Shown: one piece after another, positions 1-7,508 of the stretch
Layout: each line of letters begins with the position of its first letter
Position numbering within the stretch: position 1 is the first letter of the stretch
Assembly: GCF_003938655.1 (NCBI RefSeq)
Contig: NZ_RJJT01000039.1
Location: forward strand, 1 to 37,301
DNA length: 37,301 nucleotides
Direction: 5' to 3'
DNA from: Rhizobium pisi
GTDB lineage: Bacteria; Pseudomonadota; Alphaproteobacteria; Rhizobiales; Rhizobiaceae
The notes under the pieces: model-generated
Databases searched by the model: none
Told to the model about the DNA's origin: nothing
What the model saw: only the letters and a program-made list of their open reading frames with translations
Program-made: the position numbers and the translations under genes

Positions 1-290
1 TCGAGCACGGTATAACCCAGCATCTGCGAGGCCGTCGGATAAGTACCGGCCGCCACCATCGCCTTCAGCGCCGTCATCGCCGCGTCACCGCCACCACCAG
101 CCACCGGTACGTCCTTCCAGGCAAAACCTTCCTTCGACAGATCCTGCTTCAGCACGTTCAAAGCCGCAGCCTCGCCGCCCGACGTCCACCAGTGCAGCAT
201 CTGCACTTCCTTCACATCGGCTGCCTGCGCGCCACCAAGACCAGCCATCATCACAACAGCAATAGCCGCCGAACTTAAAAACCTATTCAT
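1..290 (-). CDS. Sugar ABC transporter substrate-binding protein, N-terminal part
   Basis: Periplasmic solute-binding component of a carbohydrate ABC importer (family 1 extracellular binding protein, CUT1 type). Only the first 96 codons lie in the window; the rest runs off the left edge. The start at 290 has a GGGAGG ribosome binding site at 298-303 with a 7-nt spacer. The translation begins with a signal peptide (MNRF, hydrophobic core, cleavage probably after AQA near residue 24). The mature part starts with VQMLHWWTSGGEAAALNVLK followed by AGGGGD and AMTALK, the pattern of glucose/mannose-type binding proteins such as GtsA. It lies 88 nt after the aldehyde dehydrogenase on the same strand, so it is probably the last visible member of the LacI-controlled operon, with permease and ATPase genes expected further left. 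Family is clear; the sugar is unknown. Confidence 0.85.
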   Translation of the reverse strand, partial: MNRFLSSAAIAVVMMAGLGGAQAADVKEVQMLHWWTSGGEAAALNVLKQDLSKEGFAWKDVPVAGGGGDAAMTALKAMVAAGTYPTASQMLGYTVL

Positions 291-320
291 CGAAGAACCT
301 CCCAGTTCCAGTTTGGAAGA

Positions 321-339
321 TGCGGGACCCATTCCCGCA
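321..339 (-). other. Intercistronic hairpin before the binding-protein gene
   Basis: Perfect 7-bp inverted repeat TGCGGGA / TCCCGCA with a 5-nt loop, in the 88-nt gap between the aldehyde dehydrogenase and the binding-protein gene. There is no T-tract after it on the minus strand, so it is not an obvious terminator. Stem-loops at this place in ABC-importer operons often protect the binding-protein part of the mRNA; applying that here is inference. Confidence 0.4.
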
Positions 340-373
340 CCAATCACCCGCCCTCCTCGAGCGTAGTTCGACC

Positions 374-388
374 GCCGGCTAGGCCGGC
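374..388. repeat. GCCGGC-TAG-GCCGGC hairpin over the aldehyde dehydrogenase stop codon
   Basis: Two GCCGGC palindromes separated by three bases, spanning the TAG stop at 379-381. It can fold into a 6-bp GC-only stem. It lacks a U-tract on the minus strand, while the plus strand continues with TTTT. It may slow decay or transcription at the gene end. Confidence 0.3.
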
Positions 389-1899
389 TTTTCCGTCTGC
401 GGCATCCACCAGCTGGTGCGTTTGCCGATATGCATGTTGAGCGTCTTGGTCTCCGTATAGTCCTCGACCGCATGGCGGCCGAGTTCACGGCCGAGGCCGC
501 TTTGCTTGTAGCCGCCAAAGGGCAGTTCCGAGGCGCCGTCCATGAAGGTGTTCATCCAGACCGTGCCTGCCCGTACCGACCGGCCGATCGTCAGGCACGT
601 GTCGAAATCGCGGCTCCAGACGCCGGCCGACAGGCCGTAGTCGATCGAGTTCGCAATCCCGATCGCTTCGGCTGACGTCTCGAATGTCAGGACCGAAAGG
701 ACCGGCCCAAAGACTTCCTCGCGCGCCACCGCCATATCCGGGGTGACCGCTTCAAGGATCGTCGGCGACATGAATTGCCCCATGCCAAGGTCAAGCGTCT
801 CGCCACCATGAGCGACCCGTGCGCCGCCGCTTCTTGCACCGGCGACATATGTCGATATTTTCTCCAGATGCTGCGGCGTGATGATCGCGCCGACCTGCGT
901 CGAAGGATCGAGCGGGTCGCCGACTTTCACGGCCTTCGATAACTCGGCAATCCGCTTGACGACATCGGAAGCGATTGATTTGTGAAGGATCAGCCGCGAG
1001 CCGGCATTGCAGCACTCGCCGGCATTGAAATATGCACCGAAGACCGCGGCGTCGATGAACGCATCGAGATCGGCATCCGGGAACACGATCTGCGGGTTCT
1101 TTCCACCCAGTTCCAGCGAGACCTTCTTCAGCGTCTGCGCGGCATTCGACATCGTCAGTTTTCCGACACCGGTCGAGCCGGTGAAGGATACCATGTCGAC
1201 GTCGGGATGAGACGTCATGACCGCACCGACCTCAGGTCCCGTACCGGTGACAATATTGACGACGCCATCCGGAATGCCTGCCTCCTGCAGGATCTCGCCC
1301 AGAACGAGCGTCGATCCCGATGTCAGTTCCGAAGGCTTGACCACGGTCGTGCAGCCTGCGGCCAGGGCGAATGGCAGCTTCTGGCCGACGATCAGGAAGG
1401 GAAAATTCCAGGGCGTGATGATCGACACCACGCCGATCGCTTCGCGCAGGACGACGCCGAGCGTGCCGTCGCCAAGCGTGTTGTAGCTTTCGCCATGGAG
1501 ATCGCGGGCGAGCGCAGCCGCATAGCGCCATATGTCGACGGAGCCTGCAATTTCGCCTCGCACCTGTGTGATTGGCTTTCCTGCCTCGATAGCATCGAGA
1601 AATGCCAGCTCTTCCGCACGTGCCGCAATCAGATCGGCGGCCTTGAGTAGGATGGCAGAACGTTCGGACGCGGTCATTCGAGGCCATGGCCCGAGGTCGA
1701 AGGCGTTGCGCGCGGCTGTTATGGCGCGCTCGGCATCCTTCCTGCTGCCGGTCGGGAACCAGCTGACCACGACGCCATGGCTTGGCGCGACACGCGCGAT
1801 CGGATCGGAAGCGCCGGCTTCCCATCTGCCGTCGATGAGCATCCTGAAATCGCGCGCCTTGTGGTCGCTCAGCGCGGTGGGGTTGACGAGGACCGTCAT
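379..1899 (-). CDS. NAD(P)-dependent aldehyde dehydrogenase
   Basis: Oxidises an aldehyde to its carboxylate with NAD(P); 506 aa, normal length for the ALDH superfamily. Visible landmarks: the TPWNFP segment and VVKPSE of the cofactor site, FTGSTGVGK of the Rossmann fold, the general-base glutamate in LELGGK (about residue 263) and the catalytic cysteine in GECCNAGSR (about 297). An in-frame ATG at 1905 exists, but GGAGA sits directly against it; the ATG at 1899 has that site at proper spacing and overlaps the upstream stop as TAATG, so 1899 is preferred. Translational coupling to the hydratase gene is likely. In this operon it could form the acid that the CoA-transferase activates, or oxidise an aldehyde released after the hydratase step. 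Substrate unknown. Confidence 0.9.
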   Translation of the reverse strand: MTVLVNPTALSDHKARDFRMLIDGRWEAGASDPIARVAPSHGVVVSWFPTGSRKDAERAITAARNAFDLGPWPRMTASERSAILLKAADLIAARAEELAFLDAIEAGKPITQVRGEIAGSVDIWRYAAALARDLHGESYNTLGDGTLGVVLREAIGVVSIITPWNFPFLIVGQKLPFALAAGCTTVVKPSELTSGSTLVLGEILQEAGIPDGVVNIVTGTGPEVGAVMTSHPDVDMVSFTGSTGVGKLTMSNAAQTLKKVSLELGGKNPQIVFPDADLDAFIDAAVFGAYFNAGECCNAGSRLILHKSIASDVVKRIAELSKAVKVGDPLDPSTQVGAIITPQHLEKISTYVAGARSGGARVAHGGETLDLGMGQFMSPTILEAVTPDMAVAREEVFGPVLSVLTFETSAEAIGIANSIDYGLSAGVWSRDFDTCLTIGRSVRAGTVWMNTFMDGASELPFGGYKQSGLGRELGRHAVEDYTETKTLNMHIGKRTSWWMPQTEKPA

Positions 1900-2678
1900 T
1901 ACCATTCTCCCTTAAACGTTGCCGGGCGCTTCTCGCTGAACGACGCGACGCCCTCTTTGAGATCGCCGGTCTTGGCGGCGAGGATCGAACCCAAGGCTTC
2001 GACCGCGGTTCCGTTGTCTTCGCCGTTCGCCGATGCAATCATCAACTTGACGATCTCGACGGCGGCAGGTCCCCTTGCAGCAATTCGTTCGGCATATTCC
2101 CTGGCGGCGGCCAGCGAGTTTCCTGTCGGAACGACCGCATCGACCATACCAAGCAGGCGCGCCTGCTCGGCGGTGAAGATCTCACCGCCCAGAGCCATGC
2201 GTCGGACGACCTGCGCGCCAAAGCGGCGGACGAGACGCTGGGTCCCGGACCAGCCCGGCACCATGCCAAGGCCGGTTTCCGGCAGACCGATCTTGATCTG
2301 CTCCTCGGCAAGACGAATGTCCGCGACCCCCGCAAGCTCAAGCCCTCCTCCGAGAGCGTGGCCGTTCAGAGCCGCAACCAGCGGCACCCGGAGCGTCGCC
2401 AGCCTTTCGAAGATGCGGTGGCCCTGCCGCACCCAGGCGTGACCGAATTCCTGCGGCAGCATTCCGCCCCAGGCCTTGATATCGCCTCCGGCGGAAAAGC
2501 CCTTCCCTTCGCCGGTGAGAATGGCAGCGCGCACATTCGCGTTCGCCTCCACCTCGTCGGCGGCGTCCGCCAAGGCTTTCAACATGTCGAGGTCGAGCGC
2601 GTTGAGCTTCTCCGGGCGAGAAATCGTCAGCGTCGCGACGTGTCCTTCGACGTCGACCTTCACCGTTCCGCTAGCCAT
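1899..2678 (-). CDS. Enoyl-CoA hydratase/isomerase family protein
   Basis: Crotonase-fold enzyme acting on an acyl-CoA; 259 aa, typical length. The oxyanion-hole segments FSAGGD (61-66) and GHALGGGLELA (106-116) are present. Both glutamates of classical hydratases are visible: E114 in GGGLELA and E134 in LPETGLG. Hydroxycinnamoyl-CoA hydratase-lyases lack the first of these, so simple hydration of a 2-enoyl-CoA is more likely than side-chain cleavage, though this is not proven. The start overlaps the CoA-transferase stop by 8 nt (ATGGCTAG) and the end overlaps the aldehyde dehydrogenase start, so the three enzyme genes look translationally coupled. Confidence 0.9.
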   Translation of the reverse strand: MASGTVKVDVEGHVATLTISRPEKLNALDLDMLKALADAADEVEANANVRAAILTGEGKGFSAGGDIKAWGGMLPQEFGHAWVRQGHRIFERLATLRVPLVAALNGHALGGGLELAGVADIRLAEEQIKIGLPETGLGMVPGWSGTQRLVRRFGAQVVRRMALGGEIFTAEQARLLGMVDAVVPTGNSLAAAREYAERIAARGPAAVEIVKLMIASANGEDNGTAVEALGSILAAKTGDLKEGVASFSEKRPATFKGEW

Positions 2679-4290
2679 TGAAGGTACCCTCCAGTGTCCG
2701 CGCCCTCTTTGCCGGAAGCGACAGGCCGATCCGTGCCTCCTGGAAGAGCGCGGCGTCCATGACCTTCAGGTCGGGCGCGACGATCAGCGGGAACTCGGAC
2801 TGATCGAGGATGTGGGTCTGAAGATCGACGCCGGGGGCAATCTCGGTGAGGACGATGCCGTCAGGCGTCAGCTTCATTATGCATCGCTCGGTGACATAGG
2901 TGATGTCCTGCCCCTGCTCGATCGCGCGCTTGCCGCTGAAGGTAACGTGTTCGACCTCGTTCACCAGCTTCTTCAGCTTGCCTTCTTTCTCGATCAGGAG
3001 AGCGCCATCGGCGATCGAAAGCTTCGCTCCGGCATTGAACATGCCGGAGAAGACGATCTTCTTCGCCCTCGCCGTGATATCGACGAAGCCTCCGGCACCC
3101 GCCGTCACATGGGGCCGGAACGAGAGCTTGGAGACATTGACGGAGCCGTCCTTGCCGATCTCGAGGAAGGAGAGAAGCGACGCATCGAAGCCTGCGCCCT
3201 GGAAATAGGTGAACTGATAGGGAGACGGCATGTAGGCGTCGGCATTGGACGCGCAGCCGAAGGCAAAGTCGAGCAGCGGCACGCCGCCGACCGCGCCCTG
3301 CTCGATGACCCAGGTAACGGCGCCATGGAGCCCCTCCTCCAGCAAAATCCGCGGCACATTGGCCGAGATGCCGAAGCCGAGATTGACGCAGCTTCCGGCC
3401 TGAAGCTCCTGAGCGACACGACGCGCGATGACTTTCTGGACATTGAATTCCGGAACGCTGAAGCTCTCGAGCGGGCGGAAGATCTCCCCTGATATCGCGG
3501 GATCGTACGCCGTCTGCGTTGTCTGCTTCTGCTCGGGATCGACAACGATATAGTCGACCAGCATTCCAGGCACCCGGACGTCATGGGGCTTCAGCGAGCC
3601 CTGCTTGGTGATCCGCTTGACCTGGGCGATGACGATACCGCCGTTGTTGCGTGCGGCAAGCGCCTGATCGAGGCCGCCGAGATAAGCGCCTTCATGTTCA
3701 TATGTGAGGTTGCCGCGCTCGTCGGCGGTGGTGGCGCGGATGATGGCGACCTGAGGGACGATCGAGGGAAAGAATAGCCAGTCGTCACCCTCGAAGCTGA
3801 GGCGCTTGACCACCGGATGCTCCGAAGCCAATTCGTTCATTGCGCAGCCCTGCCGCCGGGGATCGACGAAGGTGTCGATGCCGACCTTGGTCAGGACACC
3901 TGGCCGCTTCGCGGCGGCTTCGCGATGAATGTCGAACAGGATGCCGGAGGGAATGTTGTAGGCCGGGATTTCGTTGTTGGTGATCATTTGCCAGATCAGC
4001 GGCGGCTCCGACGACGAAGGGCCTGAGGGATAGGAACCGCCAATGATCCGCTTGAGCAGGCCCCTCTTGGCGATGTGGTCGACGCCCTTGATGCCGCTCA
4101 TGTCGCCGGCGGCGATCGGATGAAGAGTGGTGATGTCACGGGGATGGCCGGTCGCATCGAAACGTTCGCCAATCGCCTTCAGCATGAGATCCGGGCAACC
4201 GAGACCGCTCGAGGACGATACCGTTACAACGGCGCCATCCGGGATCAGCGCGGCCGCTTCGGCCGGGGTAAGATGCTTCTTCATTGGCAT
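2671..4290 (-). CDS. Acyl-CoA:acetate/3-ketoacid CoA-transferase
   Basis: Family I CoA-transferase with alpha and beta halves fused in one 539-aa chain (YdiF/propionate CoA-transferase type), moving CoA from a donor such as acetyl-CoA to a carboxylic acid. The second half carries the catalytic glutamate in VIEQGAVGGVP (about E330), the residue that forms the glutamyl-CoA intermediate; the upstream part has SSSSGLGCPD and GGSYPSGPSS. The open frame continues upstream into lacI, but the ATG at 4290 overlaps the lacI stop as TGATG and has AGGA nine bases before it, so it is the preferred start; an ATG at 4284 is an alternative. Placed between the repressor and the hydratase, it probably makes the CoA ester that the hydratase uses. 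Confidence 0.9.
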   Translation of the reverse strand: MPMKKHLTPAEAAALIPDGAVVTVSSSSGLGCPDLMLKAIGERFDATGHPRDITTLHPIAAGDMSGIKGVDHIAKRGLLKRIIGGSYPSGPSSSEPPLIWQMITNNEIPAYNIPSGILFDIHREAAAKRPGVLTKVGIDTFVDPRRQGCAMNELASEHPVVKRLSFEGDDWLFFPSIVPQVAIIRATTADERGNLTYEHEGAYLGGLDQALAARNNGGIVIAQVKRITKQGSLKPHDVRVPGMLVDYIVVDPEQKQTTQTAYDPAISGEIFRPLESFSVPEFNVQKVIARRVAQELQAGSCVNLGFGISANVPRILLEEGLHGAVTWVIEQGAVGGVPLLDFAFGCASNADAYMPSPYQFTYFQGAGFDASLLSFLEIGKDGSVNVSKLSFRPHVTAGAGGFVDITARAKKIVFSGMFNAGAKLSIADGALLIEKEGKLKKLVNEVEHVTFSGKRAIEQGQDITYVTERCIMKLTPDGIVLTEIAPGVDLQTHILDQSEFPLIVAPDLKVMDAALFQEARIGLSLPAKRARTLEGTFNG

Positions 4291-5339
4291 CACGCAAAGT
4301 CCTGTTTGATTTTGACGCTCATGCCGGCTCCGCAGCTCTCGCGAACGACCAACCGAACAGCTGTCGTCACCGTCTCCGCCTCGGCCTTGCCGGCATTGAT
4401 CTGCTTGAGAAGCATTTGCGCGCCGCGCCGCCCAATGCCTTGCGGATCGACCGAGACCGTCGTCAGCGCCGGAACGGCCGCCTGGGCCTCGATGACGTCG
4501 TCGAAGCCCACGACGGCGAAGTCGGAGCCGGGCTCCAGACGGCGCGCGCGCAATCCGTCGCAAACACCGAAGGCCACGGCATCGTTGAAGCAGACGGCGG
4601 CTGTCGGCCTATCAGCAAGACCGATCGCTTTTCCGATCGCCTCGACCCCGCCCGCTCGCGAGGGCGCGGACGCGATGACGAGTTCTTCACGGTAGCCGAG
4701 CCCGGCTGCCTCGACGCCATTTCGGTAACCGGCAAGGCGGTCGTCGAAGACAGCGGTATCGGGAAAGCCGCCGAGAAACGCGATGCGTTTATGACCGAGT
4801 TCCGCCAAGTGCTGAACGGCGGACATCATGCCGGCCTGGTTGTCGGACACGATCGAGGAGACTTTGGCGCCGGGCAGGTTTCGGACGACAACCACGACAG
4901 GAATCCCCGCAGCAACGAGTGGCTTGAAGTCCGCGGCATCGGTGGCGCGCGCCGGCGACACGATGAGGCCGGAAATGCCATGTTCGCGCATCGATGCGAC
5001 AACCTCGCGCTGCCGGTCGATGCTCTCGCCGGTGTTCGACAGGAATTGTACGAAGCCGGCCGACTGAACGACCATGTCGACCCCAACCGCGAGCTCGGCA
5101 AAGAAGCTGTTCGTCAGATCGTTCACGACGACGCCGATGATCCTCGATTTGGCACCGGCTTGGCGAAGATTGGCTGCGCCGCGATTGTAGACGTAGCCCA
5201 GCTCGCGCATCACCACATTGACCTTGGAACGCGTGCCTTCATTGACCAGGGAGGAGCCCTGAAGCACCAGCGAAACCGTCGACTTCGAGACGCCGGCGGC
5301 CTTCGCAATGTCAATGACGGTTACCCGCGGCTTCGTCAC
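4290..5339 (-). CDS. LacI-family transcriptional repressor
   Basis: DNA-binding regulator with an N-terminal helix-turn-helix (VTVIDIAKAAGVSKSTVSLV, roughly residues 6-26), hinge helix region LGYVYNRGAANLRQ, then a periplasmic-binding-protein-like sensor domain; 349 aa. A GTG at 5351 is in frame, but GGAGGAAA lies just after it and at correct distance from the GTG at 5339, so translation probably begins MTKPRVTV. It is the first gene of its own operon and the promoter just upstream has a perfect palindromic operator in its spacer, so autorepression together with the downstream CoA/aldehyde enzymes is the simplest reading. The effector is probably the transported sugar or a derivative (inference). 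Confidence 0.92.
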   Translation of the reverse strand: MTKPRVTVIDIAKAAGVSKSTVSLVLQGSSLVNEGTRSKVNVVMRELGYVYNRGAANLRQAGAKSRIIGVVVNDLTNSFFAELAVGVDMVVQSAGFVQFLSNTGESIDRQREVVASMREHGISGLIVSPARATDAADFKPLVAAGIPVVVVVRNLPGAKVSSIVSDNQAGMMSAVQHLAELGHKRIAFLGGFPDTAVFDDRLAGYRNGVEAAGLGYREELVIASAPSRAGGVEAIGKAIGLADRPTAAVCFNDAVAFGVCDGLRARRLEPGSDFAVVGFDDVIEAQAAVPALTTVSVDPQGIGRRGAQMLLKQINAGKAEAETVTTAVRLVVRESCGAGMSVKIKQDFA

Positions 5340-5373
5340 TCTTTCCTCCACACGATCAACGTAGACTGATCGT

Positions 5374-5403
5374 TAAATATTTGGAACGTTCCAATTCTGT
5401 CAA
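5374..5403 (-). promoter_or_regulatory. Promoter of the lacI operon with operator in the spacer
   Basis: On the minus strand, TTGACA (5403-5398, preceded by C as in the rhizobial CTTGAC consensus) is followed after exactly 17 nt by ATATTT (5380-5375), or after 18 nt by TATTTA. The spacer is almost entirely the palindromic operator at 5381-5394, so a bound LacI dimer would exclude RNA polymerase. The predicted start of transcription is near 5367, giving a short leader of about 28 nt. Confidence 0.75.
5381..5394. promoter_or_regulatory. LacI-family operator O1 (perfect 14-bp palindrome)
   Basis: TTGGAACGTTCCAA is a perfect palindrome with the central CG step typical of LacI-family operators. 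It lies between the -35 and -10 boxes of the adjacent lacI promoter. Confidence 0.75.
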
Positions 5404-5447
5404 GTGAAATCTGCGCAGGCAGGCGCCTTGTAGAAGTATGCAAAGCG

Positions 5448-5475
5448 AAATTCGGCTTTCTGGATCGCCGAATTT
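5448..5475. repeat. 9-bp inverted repeat between the two operators
   Basis: AAATTCGGC and GCCGAATTT form a perfect inverted repeat with a 10-nt spacer, lying between O1 and O2. It could be a binding site for a second regulator or a remnant hairpin; it has no T-tract in either direction. Confidence 0.35.
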
Positions 5476-5487
5476 TCTGCCTAAAAA

Positions 5488-5501
5488 TTGGAACGATCTA
5501 A
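5488..5501. promoter_or_regulatory. Auxiliary LacI-family operator O2
   Basis: TTGGAACGATCTAA matches O1 at 12 of 14 positions and keeps the TTGGAACG half. The centres of O1 and O2 are 107 bp apart, close to ten helical turns, which fits looping by a tetrameric repressor. Confidence 0.55.
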
Positions 5502-5624
5502 AACCCGGCCATGACTGAGAGATATGTGTCGATATTTTGCGACCTGCAAAATCGTGCTTTGCGCACGACTAAAAGATCATTGAAGGTGTTTCCCGTGAAG
5601 GCAAGGACCCGCCGAACCGACGTC

Positions 5625-5723
5625 ACGGCTTGCCCAAAGGGGCCGCCGACCATGGGCGAGGTTAGAAATGCAAGAGGATGCGGATCAACATTCACCGTAA
5701 CCCTTCCCATCGAGAGCAGGTAA
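5625..5723 (+). pseudogene. Relic of a sensor histidine kinase C-terminus
   Basis: The last 24 codons of a short open frame, ending with TAA at 5721-5723, read MGEV, then GCGSTFTVTLPIESR. This is the hallmark G2-box end of a histidine kinase ATPase domain (usual form MGGEV...GxGSTFTVTLP). In another frame just before it, at about 5627-5641, SRLAQ can be read, as expected for the preceding helix, suggesting a frameshift. No N or G1 box is seen further upstream, so only a fragment remains. A 70-codon frame from 5511 covers it but its first part looks like no known protein. Confidence 0.45.
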
Positions 5724-5814
5724 CGCTTCTGCGAGCAGTGACGCTGCCTGATATTTCTGGATTGCTGTCCTGCATATCTACCCTATCCTTCTCTCAGTAG
5801 AGGAGGACCATGCC

Positions 5815-6438
5815 ATGGCTTTCATTCACACTCCCAATGCATCCGCCAGCGAGAAGACGACGTCGATGTATGCGTCGGCGGAGGCGAGCTACGGTTATCT
5901 GCCGAATATGTACCGTGCCTTCGGCCACCGGCCTGAGGTGATGGAAAGCTGGGGAGCGCTGCTTTCGAGCATTCGCAGCCATATGAGCCTCAGGCGCTAC
6001 GAGCTGGTGACGCTGGCGGCGGCCAAGGAGCTGAAGTCCTCCTATTGCATGCTGGCGCATGGCTCCGTGCTGTTGCGCGAAGGTTTCACCAGCGACGGGC
6101 TGACGGCGGTCGTCAACGAGACGGAAAAGGCGCCGATCGATGCCGGCGAACGCGCGATCATGGCCTTTGCCGCCAAGGTGGCGCGCGATGCGACGTCGAT
6201 TACGCAGCAGGATATAGACGGGCTGAAGAAACATGGGCTGGGCGATGCCGAGATCTTCGACGTCACCGCCGCCGCAGCGGCCCGGTGTTTCTTCTCGAAA
6301 ATGCTGGATGCGCTGGGTGCTGCGCCCGACCACGCCTATATCGAGCGGCTGGAGCCGAATGTGCGAAAGGCGCTCAGCGTCGGCCGCGAGGTCGAGCGGC
6401 CCCTAACGCCTGCGCCACCCCACGGCACATCGCAATGA
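5815..6438 (+). CDS. Carboxymuconolactone decarboxylase/AhpD-like protein
   Basis: Protein of 207 aa resembling the peroxidase-related branch of the carboxymuconolactone decarboxylase (AhpD-like) family: YGYLPNMYRAF near the N-terminus, then the helix ELVTLAAAKELKSSYCMLAH. AhpD-type enzymes use a CxxC pair followed by a histidine four residues later; here the first cysteine is serine (S75-S-Y-C78-MLA-H82), so a redox disulfide cannot form in the usual way. The start at 5815 has AGGAGG eight bases upstream; the out-of-frame ATG at 5810 is too close to that site. The gene stands alone and is convergent with the hydrolase gene that ends at 6465. The reaction is unknown; detoxification of peroxides or a lactone decarboxylation are both possible. 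Confidence 0.8.
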   Translation: MAFIHTPNASASEKTTSMYASAEASYGYLPNMYRAFGHRPEVMESWGALLSSIRSHMSLRRYELVTLAAAKELKSSYCMLAHGSVLLREGFTSDGLTAVVNETEKAPIDAGERAIMAFAAKVARDATSITQQDIDGLKKHGLGDAEIFDVTAAAAARCFFSKMLDALGAAPDHAYIERLEPNVRKALSVGREVERPLTPAPPHGTSQ

Positions 6439-6464
6439 TGCGGTAATTGAGAAGGCCGCAGCGC

Positions 6465-7508
6465 CTACTCCTTCGGCCTGTCAGCAAAATGCCGGATTGC
6501 GAATTCGGCGATGTTCTGGCTCGCCCGATCGGCATCATCGAGCAGCGAGGGAAACAGCTGCCACTGATGAGGCATGCCCGGCCAGACCTCGGTGGTGACA
6601 TCCACACCGGCCTGGCGCGCCTTGTCGGCGAGCCGCAGCGTGTCATCAAGCAGGGCTTCGCCGGAGCCGACCTGCAGCAGCAACGGCGGAAAGCCCTTCA
6701 TGTCGGCATAGAGCGGCGACACCTGGGGATCTGTCGGCGGCCGGCGGCGGAGATACGGCTTGCCAAGGGCTTCGATCCAGGCCTTATCGACCAGCGGATC
6801 GCTTTCGGCATTGGAGGTCATCGATCCGCCCGTCGCGGCGAGATCGGTGATGGGACTGAGCGCCACCACAGCCGCCGGCAACGGCTTTGCCGCCTGCATC
6901 TGCCGCAGAACCGTCTCGATTGCGATATTGCCGCCGGCGCCGTCTCCCGCCACGACCACGTTCCCGTTGTCATAGCCGTTGTCGAGAAGCCAGCGATAGG
7001 CCGTCAGCGCGTCGTTGATCTGCGCGGGATAGCCATATTCCGGCATCAGCCGATAATCGATAAGGAGCACGTCGCTCGATGCCGCCTTGGCGAGCGAGCC
7101 GGCAAGCAGGCTGTGGGTGCGGATGGAGCCGCTAGAGAAGCCGCCGCCGTGGATATAGAGGATCACCCTTTCACCAATCGGGTGATGAAGACGGGCTGGC
7201 CACATCAGCTCGGCTTTGACGCCATCGGCATCGATCTGCCGAAGCTGGATTCGCGTCGGCCCCGGCGTCGCCTCCATCAGCGCCTTGAAGGCCGTGCGCT
7301 GCTGCTGCAGGCTGTCAGCGCCGGCAAAATGATCCTTCCAGAGGCCGACGAGCTTTTCGACCTGCGCACGCGAAGTCTGACTTTGCGGCCCTATGTCCTG
7401 CCCGACCGCCGCCGTTGTCAGCAACAGCGTGGTCGCCAAAGCGGCGAACAGAGATGCGAGCCGCCTGGGGGCTCGAATACCAGCTGGCGAATTCCGACCG
7501 TTCATCAA
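6465..7508 (-). CDS. Exported HSL-family alpha/beta hydrolase with Ser-to-Gly nucleophile
   Basis: Hormone-sensitive-lipase family member, 347 aa, with an N-terminal signal-like segment (residues 15-36, hydrophobic core ending AVGQD). The family oxyanion motif HGGG is at 120-123, the helix DYRLMPEYGYPA follows, and the histidine of the triad is in GMPHQWQLF (H314). The nucleophile elbow should read GDSAGG but reads GDGAGGN (188-194): codon GGC stands where AGC or TCN serine is expected, checked on the DNA around 6940. Either the enzyme is dead, binds ligands without hydrolysis, or the sequence has a single-base change. Everything else in the fold looks intact, without stops or shifts. A second in-frame ATG at 7505 is equally possible as the start. 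Confidence 0.82.
   Translation of the reverse strand: MMNGRNSPAGIRAPRRLASLFAALATTLLLTTAAVGQDIGPQSQTSRAQVEKLVGLWKDHFAGADSLQQQRTAFKALMEATPGPTRIQLRQIDADGVKAELMWPARLHHPIGERVILYIHGGGFSSGSIRTHSLLAGSLAKAASSDVLLIDYRLMPEYGYPAQINDALTAYRWLLDNGYDNGNVVVAGDGAGGNIAIETVLRQMQAAKPLPAAVVALSPITDLAATGGSMTSNAESDPLVDKAWIEALGKPYLRRRPPTDPQVSPLYADMKGFPPLLLQVGSGEALLDDTLRLADKARQAGVDVTTEVWPGMPHQWQLFPSLLDDADRASQNIAEFAIRHFADRPKE

Larger units (their letters stand above)
5340..5814. other. Intergenic region between lacI and the CMD-family gene
   Basis: This stretch of about 475 nt has no intact recognised gene. It holds the lacI promoter, operators O1 and O2, a 9-bp inverted repeat between them, the histidine kinase relic at 5625-5723, and the ribosome binding site of the next gene (AGGAGG at 5801-5806). 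Competing 70-codon frames on both strands around 5498-5723 are not convincing genes. Confidence 0.6.

Noticed and set aside
4284..5369. Plus-strand 361-codon frame opposite lacI
   Set aside because: It mirrors the full length of a clear LacI gene, has no recognisable domain and is Arg/Gly/Asp-rich as expected from antisense of GC-rich coding DNA.
5498..5710. Minus-strand 70-codon frame in the lacI upstream region
   Set aside because: No domain or ribosome binding site; it overlaps O2 and the kinase relic, whose plus-strand motif is stronger.
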